A DNA stretch of 64,000 bases from Paratractidigestivibacter sp963630635 (GCA_963630635.1 CAVGOA010000005.1:8468-72467); one strand, 5' to 3'. Positions 1 through 8,328 are shown, counted from the first letter of the stretch. Made by a program: numbers and translations. Notes: a model not told the origin generated them from the sequence alone.

Positions 1-711
1 CTGGTCGTCGGTAGCGCCGGTGTCGGTGATGAGAAGGTCAATCTCGTCGGTCGAGCCAAACTGGAAGCTTGACGTGAGGCCAAGTTTGGACGAATCGGCC
101 ATGATGACGTGCTTTTGCGAACGCTGCATCATGGCGGTGTTAATCGCTGGCTCGGGCGAGGTGGCAGAGGTCAGGCCAAAGTTTGCCGAGAGGCCCGTGC
201 AGCCCAGGAAGCACTTTGAAGCGGTCACGCGGCGGATCGAGGACAGCGCGACCTCGCCGGTCATGGACGCGCGTGGCGGACGAATCTCGCCGCCGGTAAG
301 GATGACCTGCACGTTTTGGCGCTCTTCAAGCAGAAGCGCCTTGCCGTTGTTGGTGATGACGGTGACGTCTTGGGCGGTGATCCAGTCCAGGATGCCCAGG
401 GCCGTGGCGCTGGTGTTGATAAAGATGCAGTCGCCATCGGTGACGTAGCGGGCTGCCTCGCGCGCAATGGCCTTGTTAGCGCGCACTTGGCGAGAACCCG
501 ACGGGCGACCCAGGGGATTGAGTAGGGTGGCGGTGCCGTACTGGCGTGTGAGAATCTGTTGGGACTCCAGGTAGTCAAGGTCGCGGCGGATGGTGAGGGC
601 CGAGACGCCAAAGCGCTCGGCAAGCTCGGAGACGCTCACTTGACCGCGCTTCTCCAGGATGGCGGTGATTTCGTTCCTGCGCGAGGCGACAAAGGCTTTG
701 CTTCGCTTCAT
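1..711 (-). CDS. DeoR-family transcriptional regulator (3' end beyond window)
   Basis: Read on the minus strand from the ATG at 709-711; the gene runs off the left edge, leaving 237 codons. The N-terminus carries a DeoR winged helix (motif VSELAERFGVSALTIRRDLD, about residues 25-44). A DeoR effector domain follows, with VTVITNNGKALL, ILTGGEIR and the CFLGCTGLS segment typical of the sugar-phosphate sensor fold. A purine-rich AGGTAGGAA precedes the start. It is transcribed away from the ascorbate-type PTS genes across an AT-rich gap that holds inverted repeats, so it most likely represses that operon and itself in response to a phosphorylated intermediate. The family call is firm; the ligand and target are inferred from position. 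Confidence 0.9.
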   Translation of the reverse strand, partial: MKRSKAFVASRRNEITAILEKRGQVSVSELAERFGVSALTIRRDLDYLESQQILTRQYGTATLLNPLGRPSGSRQVRANKAIAREAARYVTDGDCIFINTSATALGILDWITAQDVTVITNNGKALLLEERQNVQVILTGGEIRPPRASMTGEVALSSIRRVTASKCFLGCTGLSANFGLTSATSPEPAINTAMMQRSQKHVIMADSSKLGLTSSFQFGSTDEIDLLITDTGATDDQ

Positions 712-1113
712 GCTGGTTCCTACCTGTTCACTTATATGAACGTATTAAAATTAATAACGTTCAAAGAATCATAACTAAATGATAGGTCCGTTATTAAATT
801 CAACAGTCCAAAACGGTCGAAAACATAACAACCAATCGTGCGTATAGAACAATCATATAATTCATAACACTTGATTTACCTGCAATAACTATACTCTTAA
901 ACGTTCAAATAATTTCGAGGTTCGCAAGATAACGGTCACCCGCCAAAACCAACCGTTCGGCGAAAGAGGGATTATTTGAGACGGAAATGTGGATTCCTCG
1001 TTGATGAATTCGCCGAGAAGTGCGATATTAATGAACGTTGAATTGGGTATTGGCACGGGCATGTTACGAAAAGGCGTCTAAGTGCCAACGACCTTTTAAG
1101 GAAGGTGAGTGCA
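712..1113. other. AT-rich divergent regulatory region between DeoR gene and PTS operon
   Basis: This 400-base gap is far richer in A and T than the rest of the window and has no credible gene. The 8-mer AACGTTCA or its complement occurs at 756-763, 900-907 and 1032-1039, with a one-mismatch copy (TGAACGTA) at 737-744. A second inverted pair, GTTCA-N6-TGAAC, lies at 726-741. I infer a multi-site operator and two divergent promoters. Confidence 0.6.
737..763. promoter_or_regulatory. Candidate DeoR operator: perfect 7-bp inverted repeat
   Basis: TGAACGT at 737-743 and ACGTTCA at 757-763 are perfect inverted copies separated by 13 A/T bases. The pair lies 26 bases upstream of the DeoR start codon, and further half-sites stand nearer the PTS genes. 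Placement and symmetry suit an autoregulatory operator; no binding data are available. Confidence 0.5.
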
Positions 1114-1566
1114 TTGCTGAGTGATCTTCTCGATGAGAGCCTCGTTCTTCTCAACGTCGAGGCCAGTGACTGGGAAGACGCCATCAGGAAGGCAGCACAG
1201 CCCCTGGTGGACAACAACAAGGTGACCCTGGGCTACGTCGACGACATCATCAAGGGTGTCAACGAGCTTGGTCCCTACATCGTCATCACCGAGCACGTGG
1301 CCCTGCCCCACGCTCGCCCCGAGTCCGGCGCGCTTGAGTCCGCCGTGGGCATCGTGACCCTCAAGGACCCCGTCGAGTTTGGCTCTGCCGACAACGACCC
1401 GGTCAAGTTCTTGTTCCCGCTCTCTGCCAAGGACAACGGCAGCCACCTGTCTGCCCTTCAGTCCCTGGTCGAGCTGCTGAGCGACCCCGATTTCTTCGCC
1501 CAGCTCGAGAGCGCTGCTACGCCTAAGGATGTCGTGGAATTGGTCCACGCTAAGGAAGGAAGGTAA
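1114..1566 (+). CDS. PTS IIA component, ascorbate/mannitol type (EIIA-2 fold)
   Basis: A 150-residue cytoplasmic phosphotransferase domain that passes phosphate from HPr to the IIB protein encoded next. The segment ITEHVALPHARP (residues 58-69) holds the predicted phospho-histidine H66 in the PHA motif of the PTS EIIA-2 family. I chose the TTG at 1114 because AAGGAAGG (1098-1105) then sits at proper distance; an in-frame GTG at 1105 would overlap that site. The IIB gene starts 5 bases after its stop. It resembles UlaC-type proteins, but ascorbate as substrate is not proven by the sequence. Confidence 0.88.
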   Translation: MLSDLLDESLVLLNVEASDWEDAIRKAAQPLVDNNKVTLGYVDDIIKGVNELGPYIVITEHVALPHARPESGALESAVGIVTLKDPVEFGSADNDPVKFLFPLSAKDNGSHLSALQSLVELLSDPDFFAQLESAATPKDVVELVHAKEGR

Positions 1567-1571
1567 TTAGA

Positions 1572-1868
1572 ATGGCTAAGACTTATCACGCTCTGGTTTG
1601 CTGCCGCGCCGGCATGGGCTCCTCGATGATGCTCAAGATCAAGATCGACCAGGTCATCAAGGAGAACGGCTACAACATCGAGACCGAGCACGGTAACCTG
1701 GACTCCCTCATTGGCTTCAACGGCGACCTGGTCATCACCATGAGCGACCTCACCGACGAGCTCAACGCCGATCCTCGCGTTCCCTCTGCCGTGGGCATCA
1801 CCAACATCGTCGACAAGGCCGAGATGAAGGAGAAGCTCTCCGCTTGGCTCGCCGAGCACGCCGAGTAA
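1572..1868 (+). CDS. PTS IIB component, ascorbate (UlaB-like) type
   Basis: This 98-residue protein is a stand-alone IIB domain. The N-terminal phosphate loop VCCRAGMGSSMMLK carries the likely phospho-cysteine C11, followed by the small-residue loop of the lactose/ascorbate IIB fold. It should accept phosphate from the IIA protein upstream and pass it to sugar bound by IIC. The gene is 5 bases after IIA and 122 bases before IIC, with a GC-rich stem-loop in that gap. Length and motif fit the UlaB family well. Confidence 0.9.
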   Translation: MAKTYHALVCCRAGMGSSMMLKIKIDQVIKENGYNIETEHGNLDSLIGFNGDLVITMSDLTDELNADPRVPSAVGITNIVDKAEMKEKLSAWLAEHAE

Positions 1869-1889
1869 GATCTCGCGCTTGTCGTACCC

Positions 1890-1910
1890 CGGGGCCTCAC
1901 GCAGGCCCCG
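1890..1910 (+). terminator. Intercistronic stem-loop between PTS IIB and IIC
   Basis: CGGGGCCT at 1890-1897 pairs perfectly with AGGCCCCG at 1903-1910 across a 5-base loop. No T run follows, so it looks more like a processing or partial-termination structure that could set IIB to IIC ratios than a strong terminator. Confidence 0.45.
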
Positions 1911-1990
1911 ACCGCGCTTCTCGCGCACTAATTTGATTCCTGTCTGAGTAGGTCCGGATCAACTTCTAGTCACGCTGAAAGGAGAATCGC

Positions 1991-3295
1991 ATGCTCAATG
2001 CTATTCTCATGCAGCTCAGGGACACCGCCGTCATCATGGGCGTTATCGCTCTTGTCGGCCTCCTGCTGCAGAAGAAGTCCGCTGTGGACGTCTTCTCTGG
2101 TACTGTGAAGACCATCATCGGCTTCATGATCTTCAACATCGGCTCTGACGCCATGAGCGCTCAGGTCACCATTTTCTCCAACATGTTCTCGACCGCTTTC
2201 CAGGTCAAGGGCGTTGTGACCCAGGTTGAGGTCGCCACCGCACTGGCACTCAACACCTACGGCACCGAGGTCGCCATGGTCATGGTTCTCGGCTTCATCA
2301 TGAACCTGGTGTTCGCCAAGATCACCCCGTTCAAGGCCGTCTTCCTCACCGGTCAGCACTTCCTTTACTTCGCCTGCGTCTTGGCTCTCGTCTTCATCGC
2401 CCTTGGTGCCCCGGTCTTCGTGACCGTCATCCTCGGCGGCGTTATCCTGGGCCTCTGCGGCGCTGCGCTTCCTTCTCTGTGCCAGCCCTTCGTCGTGAAG
2501 CTCGTTGGTGCCGATAACATCTCCATCGGCCACTTCAACTGCATCGGCTACGCTTTCTCTGGCTACTGCGGCAAGCTCTTCGCCAAGAAGAACGAGGCTG
2601 AGGCCAACCAGGAGAAGGACGAGAAGGAGCTCCCCGCTTTCCTGAAGCTCTTCAAGGACTTCGTCTTCTCTGTCGCGCTGTTCATGATCGTTCTGTTCTA
2701 CATCGTGACCATCGCCTGCTTCGTCACCGGCAACTTTGACACCGAGGTCGGCGGCAAGGCCATCAAGGCTTCCTTCGGCAACGACATTTGGTGGATCTGG
2801 CCGTTCCTCGCTGGCCTGAAGTTCGCCGCTGGCATGTCCGTCCTGATCTACGGCGTCCGTCAGTTCATCGCCGAGATCACCGCTGCGTTCGTCGGCATCT
2901 CCGAGAAGCTCATCCCCGATGCCAAGCCCGCAGTCGACTGCCCGGCTATCTTCCCCTTCGCTCCTAACGCCGTCATCATCGGCTTCATCGGCTCCTTCCT
3001 CGGCGGCCTCGTCGCTATGGCTGCCATGGTTGCCCTGGGCTCCGAGACCATCATGATCCCCGCTGCCGGCATCTGCTTCTTCTCCGGCGGCACCTGCGGC
3101 GTCTGCGGTTACGCATACGGCGGCTGGCGTGGCGCCCTTCTGGGCTCCTTCATCGTCGGCATCTTCCTGTGCGCTGGTCCTCTGGTTCTTTACCCCGCTT
3201 TCGAGGGCCTCGGCATCGCTGGCGCTTCCTTCCCGAACGTCGACTACAACATCGTCGGCTCCATCATCTACGGCATCGGCAGCATCTTTGCCTAA
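1991..3295 (+). CDS. PTS IIC component, ascorbate-type (UlaA/SgaT family) permease
   Basis: A 434-residue polytopic membrane protein with about ten or more hydrophobic segments. The opening (MQLRDTAVIMGVIALVGLLLQKK) and later glycine-rich stretches such as GFIGSFLGGLVAMAAM and FFSGGTCGVCGYAYGGWRGA are characteristic of the UlaA family. A strong site, AAAGGAG, precedes the ATG. It would translocate and phosphorylate the substrate using the IIA and IIB proteins encoded upstream. A cytoplasmic charged loop near residues 200-215 (KKNEAEANQEKDEKE) is clear. Ascorbate is the best-known substrate of the family, but the downstream aldolases differ from the classical Ula pathway. Confidence 0.92.
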   Translation: MLNAILMQLRDTAVIMGVIALVGLLLQKKSAVDVFSGTVKTIIGFMIFNIGSDAMSAQVTIFSNMFSTAFQVKGVVTQVEVATALALNTYGTEVAMVMVLGFIMNLVFAKITPFKAVFLTGQHFLYFACVLALVFIALGAPVFVTVILGGVILGLCGAALPSLCQPFVVKLVGADNISIGHFNCIGYAFSGYCGKLFAKKNEAEANQEKDEKELPAFLKLFKDFVFSVALFMIVLFYIVTIACFVTGNFDTEVGGKAIKASFGNDIWWIWPFLAGLKFAAGMSVLIYGVRQFIAEITAAFVGISEKLIPDAKPAVDCPAIFPFAPNAVIIGFIGSFLGGLVAMAAMVALGSETIMIPAAGICFFSGGTCGVCGYAYGGWRGALLGSFIVGIFLCAGPLVLYPAFEGLGIAGASFPNVDYNIVGSIIYGIGSIFA

Positions 3296-3345
3296 GCCCT
3301 AGGTACGGGATTGCACTACCTACTCAGCTCTAAGGTCTAAGGCTA

Positions 3346-3381
3346 AAGGGCGCTCGTGGAAGCAAGCCCACGGGCGCCCTT
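3346..3381 (+). terminator. Stem-loop terminator after PTS IIC
   Basis: AAGGGCGCTCGTGG (3346-3359) pairs with CCACGGGCGCCCTT (3368-3381) with one G-T wobble and an 8-base loop. Only a mixed ACTCTT follows, so termination may be partial and the aldolase gene may still be read from the PTS promoter. Confidence 0.6.
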
Positions 3382-3444
3382 ACTCTTAAGTTCGAGGCTC
3401 AAGTTTCGAAATTCGTTTCACGTTTGATGGAGGGGAGAAGATCG

Positions 3445-4233
3445 ATGGACGCGGCCAGCATCGCGGATGTGCAGTTGGGCGGCCTGTTTGTTCAGGTGCT
3501 CGACAATGCGCCCAGCGTGCTAATGGCCAAGGCGGCTGGCTTCGACTTCCTCTTTTTCGACGGCGAACATGGTGACATTGATTACACCCGTCTAAGCACG
3601 CTCATGCTTTTGGGCAACTCCATTGGGCTGCCCTCGTTGGTTCGCGCACCCCAGCTTGCGCGCGCCGACGTCTCGCGCGTGCTTGACCTGGGCGCAACCG
3701 GAGTCATGGTGCCCATGGTAGAGACCGCTGCACAGGCAAGGCAGCTGGTCGAGTGGGCAAAGTATCCCCCGTGCGGCAAACGCAGCTACTCGGGCGGTGC
3801 GCACACTGCTTACGGCCCCTCGGGCAACCACGAGCAGAACATGACAAAAGCCAATGTCTCCACGCTTGCCATCGCGCAGATCGAGACCGTTGAAGGCGTC
3901 TCTAACATCAAGGAGATCCTGGCCGTCGACGGGCTGGACGCTGTGGTGATCGGCCCCTGTGACCTGGCCATCTCGATGGGCCGCCCCGACGAGGTGGGCT
4001 GCGCCGAGGAGCTTATGCTCATCGACGCGGTGCACGACGCTTGCTTGGCCGCCCACAAGGGTTTTGGAATCATCGGCGGCAATGCGCTTCTCGCCAGGTA
4101 CGCGGGAAGCATAAACCTGATGGTCTCGGCAATCGACTCGCACTTGCTGCGTGACACGTTTGCCGCGGCCACCGCGCAGTACCAAAAGATCAAGTCCCAG
4201 GCCAATAAAGCCCTGGATACCCGAGGTGTTTGA
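3445..4233 (+). CDS. HpcH/HpaI-family class II aldolase
   Basis: A 262-residue protein of the HpcH/HpaI aldolase/citrate lyase family, metal-dependent enzymes that split 2-keto-3-deoxy sugar acids into pyruvate and an aldehyde. Hallmarks are FFDGEHGDIDY near the N-terminus, LVRAPQLARADVSRVLDLGATGVMVP, KYPPCGKRSYSGG, the metal-site glutamate in QIETVEG and the aspartate in GPCDLAISMG. I chose the ATG at 3445, which has GGAGGGG 9 bases upstream; a TTG and an ATG further upstream in frame lack a site. Its stop overlaps the next start (TGATG), so the two genes are translationally coupled. The substrate is unknown; family members use rhamnonate-, heptenedioate- or galactarate-derived acids. Confidence 0.88.
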   Translation: MDAASIADVQLGGLFVQVLDNAPSVLMAKAAGFDFLFFDGEHGDIDYTRLSTLMLLGNSIGLPSLVRAPQLARADVSRVLDLGATGVMVPMVETAAQARQLVEWAKYPPCGKRSYSGGAHTAYGPSGNHEQNMTKANVSTLAIAQIETVEGVSNIKEILAVDGLDAVVIGPCDLAISMGRPDEVGCAEELMLIDAVHDACLAAHKGFGIIGGNALLARYAGSINLMVSAIDSHLLRDTFAAATAQYQKIKSQANKALDTRGV

Positions 4234-4895
4234 TGTCCAAGAAAAGCAACAAGTCCAAGAACGGCAAGGCCGGCCAGAACGGCCAGAGCGGCGAGAAGCT
4301 CGGTGTGGCCGGCACCGCCAAGGCCGTCTCGGACAACGTCTTAGGCGACATGCTTGGCGTTGGCGAGAAGGTCTCCGACCCCGAGCTTCCCGAGGAAGAA
4401 ATTGAGCTTGAAGTCGTCGAGGACCGTCGCCGTCTGATCCTGCAAGCCGTGGGTCTTCTCGCTTTGTCCATCGTCTTGCTCTTTGCGGCGCTGGGTGCCT
4501 GGGCCGCAGCAAACCTCACGGGTAACGTCGCGCTGCTGCTGGTCATCCTGGCCCTTCTCACCGTGGTTTGGTTTGTGTGCAAGGGTATGGGCAAGCGGTT
4601 CAACCGCTTTGCGACCGGCGTCCACGTGGTCGATTTTGCTCAGCGCCATGTCTTTATTTACGAGAAGGCCGAGCCTAAGAAGGCCCTGGTCGTGCCGTAC
4701 AAAGAGATTAAGAACTACAAGTTGATTCGCCAGGGCAACTCGCTGCGTCTGCTGTTTGCGGGCGACTGGGTCAAGCACCCCAGCGGATTCTACCTGGTGG
4801 ACATCAACCGTCCGTTTATGAAGGACACCCTTGACGGCCTGCAGAAAGACATCGCGCAGGTCATGCACGACCACCGCGTGAACGAGCGCAAGTAG
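4233..4895 (+). CDS. Two-TM membrane protein with a cytoplasmic PH-like/YcxB-like C-terminal region
   Basis: I do not recognise a named family with confidence. The 220 residues begin with a Lys/Gly/Asn-rich tail (1-25) and an acidic stretch (PELPEEEIELEVVED), then two hydrophobic segments at about 70-88 and 95-113. A soluble domain with alternating beta pattern follows (VHVVDFAQRHVFIYEK, ALVVPYKEIKNYKLIRQ, LRLLFAGDWV), reminiscent of YcxB or bacterial PH domains. The start codon overlaps the aldolase stop in TGATG; GAGGTG lies just upstream. Coupling to a catabolic aldolase and position inside a sugar operon suggest a linked but unknown membrane role. Confidence 0.75.
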   Translation: MSKKSNKSKNGKAGQNGQSGEKLGVAGTAKAVSDNVLGDMLGVGEKVSDPELPEEEIELEVVEDRRRLILQAVGLLALSIVLLFAALGAWAAANLTGNVALLLVILALLTVVWFVCKGMGKRFNRFATGVHVVDFAQRHVFIYEKAEPKKALVVPYKEIKNYKLIRQGNSLRLLFAGDWVKHPSGFYLVDINRPFMKDTLDGLQKDIAQVMHDHRVNERK

Positions 4896-4961
4896 GCTCG
4901 CCCAACCATTGGTTATCGGAGGGCCTGTAGGCAAGCGGGCCCCAGAAAGATAGGAGACATA

Positions 4962-5570
4962 ATGGCAACTGATAAAGAGCAGGTCCAAGAGTTCCTGGGA
5001 ATCATGCACGAGTCGATCGACAAGTACGTGGAGGGCATCGATTTCGAGGCCCTGACCGCCGCCAAGCAGCTCATTCTTGACGCTGAGGCCAAGGGCGGCC
5101 GCCTGCACGTGACCGGCATTGGCAAGCCGGGCCACGTCTCGGGCTACGCCGCTTCGCTCTTCTCGTCCACCGGCACCCCCACCTACGAGCTTCACGGCAC
5201 CGAGTGCGTCCACGGCTCGGCCGGCCAGACCAAGCCCGGCGATGTGGTGATCGCCATCTCTAACTCCGGCGAGACCAACGAGCTCAAGGCCACCGTCACC
5301 TGCCTCAAGGGCGTGGGCGTTCACATCATCGCGCTTACCGGCAACCCCAACAGCTGGCTTGCCAACGAGGCCGAGGTCGCGCTTATTGCCGGCGTCGAGC
5401 AGGAGGGCGACTCCATGAACAAGCCCCCGCGCGCCTCGATCATCGCCGAGATCATGGAGCTGCAGTGCCTCTCTATCCTGCTGCAGAACGAGTACGGCCT
5501 GGAGCCCAACCAGTACGTCAAGTGGCACCCCGGCGGAGCCCTGGGCGCTTCCATTCGCGACGCCAAGTAG
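4962..5570 (+). CDS. SIS-domain sugar-phosphate isomerase, KpsF/GutQ-like without CBS domains
   Basis: A 202-residue single SIS domain. It carries the phosphosugar-binding SNSGETNEL segment and the HPGGALG signature near the C-terminus that marks the KdsD/KpsF/GutQ arabinose-5-phosphate isomerases. Full-length members of that group add two CBS domains (about 120 residues); these are missing and the stop follows GALGASIRDAK. That length is also seen in stand-alone catabolic SIS isomerases. It lies 66 bases after the membrane protein gene with GATAGGAGA before the ATG. It likely interconverts a ketose and aldose phosphate from the PTS-imported sugar; the exact substrate is undetermined. Confidence 0.83.
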   Translation: MATDKEQVQEFLGIMHESIDKYVEGIDFEALTAAKQLILDAEAKGGRLHVTGIGKPGHVSGYAASLFSSTGTPTYELHGTECVHGSAGQTKPGDVVIAISNSGETNELKATVTCLKGVGVHIIALTGNPNSWLANEAEVALIAGVEQEGDSMNKPPRASIIAEIMELQCLSILLQNEYGLEPNQYVKWHPGGALGASIRDAK

Positions 5571-5622
5571 CCCTTCTCGCCAGCTAAGCCGCCGCGCGGC
5601 ACGTTAATCAAGGAGACCCAGC

Positions 5623-6519
5623 ATGTCCAAGTTCCAGGGCGTTATTGTCCCGATCGTCACCCCGTTCAACCGTGACGACAAGCAGTCCATCAACTACGAC
5701 GCCGGCGAGAAGCTCGTCGAGAAGCTCATTGCCGAGGGCGCCAACGGCATCTTTACCTTTGGCTCCAACGGCGAGTTCTTTGTTTGCTCGGCCGAGGAGA
5801 AGATCGCCTTCTCTAAGTTTGTGATTGAGAAGGTCGCCGGTCGCGTGCCCGTCTATGTGGGCACCGGTGCTTGCTCCACCGCCGAGGCCATCGAGATGTC
5901 CAAGCAGGCCGAGGCCATTGGCGCCGACGCCCTCTCGGTCATCAACCCCTACTTCATGGGCATCTCTGACGACCAGCTTAAGAACTACTTCGCCATGGTT
6001 GCCGAGAGCGTCAACATCCCCGTGATGCTCTACAACATCCCCAAGTGCACCGGCAAGAACATCTCGCCCGAGGTCGTGGCCGAGGTCGCCAAGATCGACA
6101 ACGTCAAGGGCGTCAAGGACTCCTCTGGCAACATGGACAACCTCCAGGGCTACATCGATGCCGCCAAGGGCAACGACGTGGATGTGCTGGTTGGCTCTGA
6201 CGGCAAGATTTCTGCTGCTCACGCTATGGGTGCCGCGGGCGCCGTGGCCGGTACCGCCAACCTCATCACCAAGGTTGTCTGCGATTTGTGGAAGGCCCTG
6301 GATGCCGGCTACACCGCCGAGGCCGAGCACCTGCAGGCCGAGATCGAGCCGATCCGCGATGTCCTGCACCTGGGCTCCACCCCGCAGACCCTCAAGCGCT
6401 CGCTCGAGCTGGCCGGCTACGAGGTTGGTCCTGCTCGCTACCCCGTGACCGAGGTGGGCGAGGGCATCGACGAGAAGTGCATCGCTATGCTCGACCACTA
6501 CGGGATTGCCCACAAGTAG
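5623..6519 (+). CDS. DapA-family (dihydrodipicolinate synthase/N-acetylneuraminate lyase) aldolase
   Basis: A 298-residue TIM-barrel class I lyase. Visible features are the N-terminal GVIVPIVTPF, the GSNGEF loop (47-52) in the position of the GTTGE motif, catalytic tyrosine Y137 in LYNIPKCTG and Schiff-base lysine K165 in GVKDSSGN. Residues match the keto-deoxy sugar acid and sialic acid lyase side of the family more than true DapA, because the motif is GSNGE not GTTGE. It sits between the SIS isomerase and KDPG aldolase genes, so a catabolic 2-keto-3-deoxy acid aldolase is likelier than lysine biosynthesis. AAGGAGA precedes the ATG. Confidence 0.87.
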   Translation: MSKFQGVIVPIVTPFNRDDKQSINYDAGEKLVEKLIAEGANGIFTFGSNGEFFVCSAEEKIAFSKFVIEKVAGRVPVYVGTGACSTAEAIEMSKQAEAIGADALSVINPYFMGISDDQLKNYFAMVAESVNIPVMLYNIPKCTGKNISPEVVAEVAKIDNVKGVKDSSGNMDNLQGYIDAAKGNDVDVLVGSDGKISAAHAMGAAGAVAGTANLITKVVCDLWKALDAGYTAEAEHLQAEIEPIRDVLHLGSTPQTLKRSLELAGYEVGPARYPVTEVGEGIDEKCIAMLDHYGIAHK

Positions 6520-6582
6520 GCTGCGTTGCGCTTTTGTGTCGCGTGCCAATCTTTAAGTTCTTCAACGGGAGACGGAGACAAA

Positions 6583-7236
6583 ATGATTCTTCAGAAGGCT
6601 AGTGTTACCAAGGCTTTGTACGAGACCGGCGCGTTTGCCGTCGTGCGCGTCCCCACCGTCGAGCGTGGCTGCGAGATCGCCGAGGGCCTGATCCGCGGCG
6701 GCGTGCACGCTATGGAGATCAGCTACACCCTGCCCAACGCGGGCGAGGTCATTGCCGGTATCAAGGCGAAGTTTGGCGACCAGATCTGCGTTGGTGCCGG
6801 CACCGTCATGGAGGCCACGACCGCTCGCCTGGCCATCATGAGCGGCGCGGAGTTCATCGTGGCCAACATGATGAGCGACGAGGTCGCCCAGATCTGCAAC
6901 CTGTATCAGATCCCCTACGCCCCCGGCTGCACCACGATGACCGAGGCCAACCACGCGCTGTCCATTGGCTCTGCGTTCATCAAGTGCTTCCCGATCTCGA
7001 ACACCTACGGCACCCAGCTCGTGGGCCTGTTCAAGACCCCGACGCCCTGGATGCCCCTCATGATTTCTGGCGGCATCAACCTGGACAACCTGGCCACCTG
7101 GGTTAAGTCCGGCGCCGAGTGCTACGGCATGGGCAGTCTTTTGACCAAGGGCTCTGCGGACGAGATCGCTGCAAACGCCGCCCAGGTTCGCAAGATCATC
7201 GACGAGACCCGCGCCGAGATGGCCGCCGCTAAGTAA
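6583..7236 (+). CDS. eda: KDPG/KHG aldolase (2-dehydro-3-deoxy-phosphogluconate aldolase)
   Basis: A 217-residue class I aldolase that splits 2-keto-3-deoxy-6-phosphogluconate into pyruvate and glyceraldehyde 3-phosphate. The family pattern is complete: E45 in MEISYTLPNA, the VGAGTVM loop (70-76), the APGCTTMTEA segment and the Schiff-base lysine K134 in FIKCFPI. I chose the ATG at 6583, preceded by GGAGACGGAGA; the frame stays open upstream but without a site. It is 63 bases after the DapA-family gene and ends before a strong terminator, so it closes this transcription unit. No Entner-Doudoroff dehydratase gene is present in the window. Confidence 0.9.
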   Translation: MILQKASVTKALYETGAFAVVRVPTVERGCEIAEGLIRGGVHAMEISYTLPNAGEVIAGIKAKFGDQICVGAGTVMEATTARLAIMSGAEFIVANMMSDEVAQICNLYQIPYAPGCTTMTEANHALSIGSAFIKCFPISNTYGTQLVGLFKTPTPWMPLMISGGINLDNLATWVKSGAECYGMGSLLTKGSADEIAANAAQVRKIIDETRAEMAAAK

Positions 7237-7591
7237 GCAGCCGCGCGCATCGTTCAAATTTGCCCCCGCAGGCGTCGCCGTCGCGATCCTGCGGGGGCTT
7301 TTGGTCGCTGCGAGGCGCTTGGTGTGCTTGGGGCCGCACGACACGCTCAAGTGCCCAAAAACAGCGGCGAACCCTGGTTAGGTTAAAACGTCCAAAACCA
7401 TCAAATAGTTTGAAGAGTTCCCAGGTAAACGGCCATTTTTCAACCGTTTGCCGCAAAAAGAAGATTCTTGCGGAGTACTTGGTGCGATGGGCCTTGCGGG
7501 GTGGTATCGTCATCGATTAAGAGGCGGGCGCCGCGATGCCCGCTAGGGAGAAAAGGCAAGAGCGCTAAAACCGCAACTGGAGGAGGAAAGC
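7237..7591. other. Intergenic region between KDPG aldolase and transaldolase genes
   Basis: This 355-base stretch starts with the terminator at 7262-7302 and has no convincing gene. A small inverted repeat, AAACGG and CCGTTT, occurs around 7423-7450. A possible extended -10 element (TGGTATCGT) stands near 7500, about 90 bases before the next ATG, and the rest shows nothing clear. Confidence 0.5.
7262..7302 (+). terminator. Rho-independent terminator after eda
   Basis: GCCCCCGCAGG (7262-7272) pairs perfectly with CCTGCGGGGGC (7288-7298), a 15-base loop lies between, and TTTT follows. It separates the aldolase operon from the transaldolase gene. Confidence 0.8.
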
Positions 7592-8275
7592 ATGAAGTTT
7601 TTCATCGACACCGCCGACCTTGACGAGATCAAGGAGGCGCTGAGCTGGGGTTGCCTGGCCGGCGTAACCACCAATCCGAGCCTGTATGCCCGCACTGGCG
7701 GCAAGCTCGCCGACTTCGAGGCCCACATGGTCAAAATCGCCGAGATGTGCGGCGACCTGCCCGTCTCTGCCGAGTCTCAGGCCAAGACCGTCGAGGGCAT
7801 GATCGAGGAGGGCCGTCACCTGGCGAGCCTCGCCCCCAACATCGTGGTTAAGCTCCCCATCTGCGCCGAGTCCCTGGCCGCTACCCACCAGCTGGCTTCT
7901 GAGGGCGTTCGCATTAACATGACGCTCATCTTCTCGGCCCCGCAGGCGCTTTTGGCCGCCAACGCCGGCGCCCGCTACGTGAGCCCCTTTGTCGGCCGCT
8001 TTGATGACATTGGCGAGGACGGCATTTCCGAGCTTGCCAACGTTGTGACCTGCATCGAGAACTACGACTGGACCGGCAAGAACGTCGACGACCAGGTCGA
8101 GATCATCACCGCCTCGGTCCGCACTCCCAACCACGTGACCCAGGCCGCCCTTATGGGTGCCGACATCGCCACCGTGCCCTTTGGCGCCCTCAAGAAGTGC
8201 CTCAAGCACCCCCTCACCGACCAGGGCATGGCCTCCTTCGACGCCGACTGGGCAAAGGTAGTGGCTGCTCAGTAA
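7592..8275 (+). CDS. Fructose-6-phosphate aldolase / small transaldolase (TalC/FSA family)
   Basis: A 227-residue short transaldolase-fold enzyme. MKFFIDTADLDEI at the start, the GVTTNPSL loop (25-32) and the Schiff-base lysine K87 in IVVKLPIC are typical of TalC/FSA proteins. The length fits the decameric short family (about 215-230), not the 320-residue transaldolase B. GGAGGAAAG precedes the ATG. It is followed by the two transketolase subunit genes, so it probably provides the non-oxidative pentose phosphate step; some family members instead act on dihydroxyacetone and fructose 6-phosphate. Sequence alone cannot separate the two activities. Confidence 0.9.
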   Translation: MKFFIDTADLDEIKEALSWGCLAGVTTNPSLYARTGGKLADFEAHMVKIAEMCGDLPVSAESQAKTVEGMIEEGRHLASLAPNIVVKLPICAESLAATHQLASEGVRINMTLIFSAPQALLAANAGARYVSPFVGRFDDIGEDGISELANVVTCIENYDWTGKNVDDQVEIITASVRTPNHVTQAALMGADIATVPFGALKKCLKHPLTDQGMASFDADWAKVVAAQ

Positions 8276-8328
8276 ACGTCGCCATAAACGGCGCGCAGCT
8301 AGATTGCGTGCCTTTTGAATGCTTGTCT

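Noticed and set aside
7320..7500. Another copy of the long hairpin family after eda
   Set aside because: Only a 6-base inverted repeat is found; the long perfect stem and CGAGTAG core are missing.
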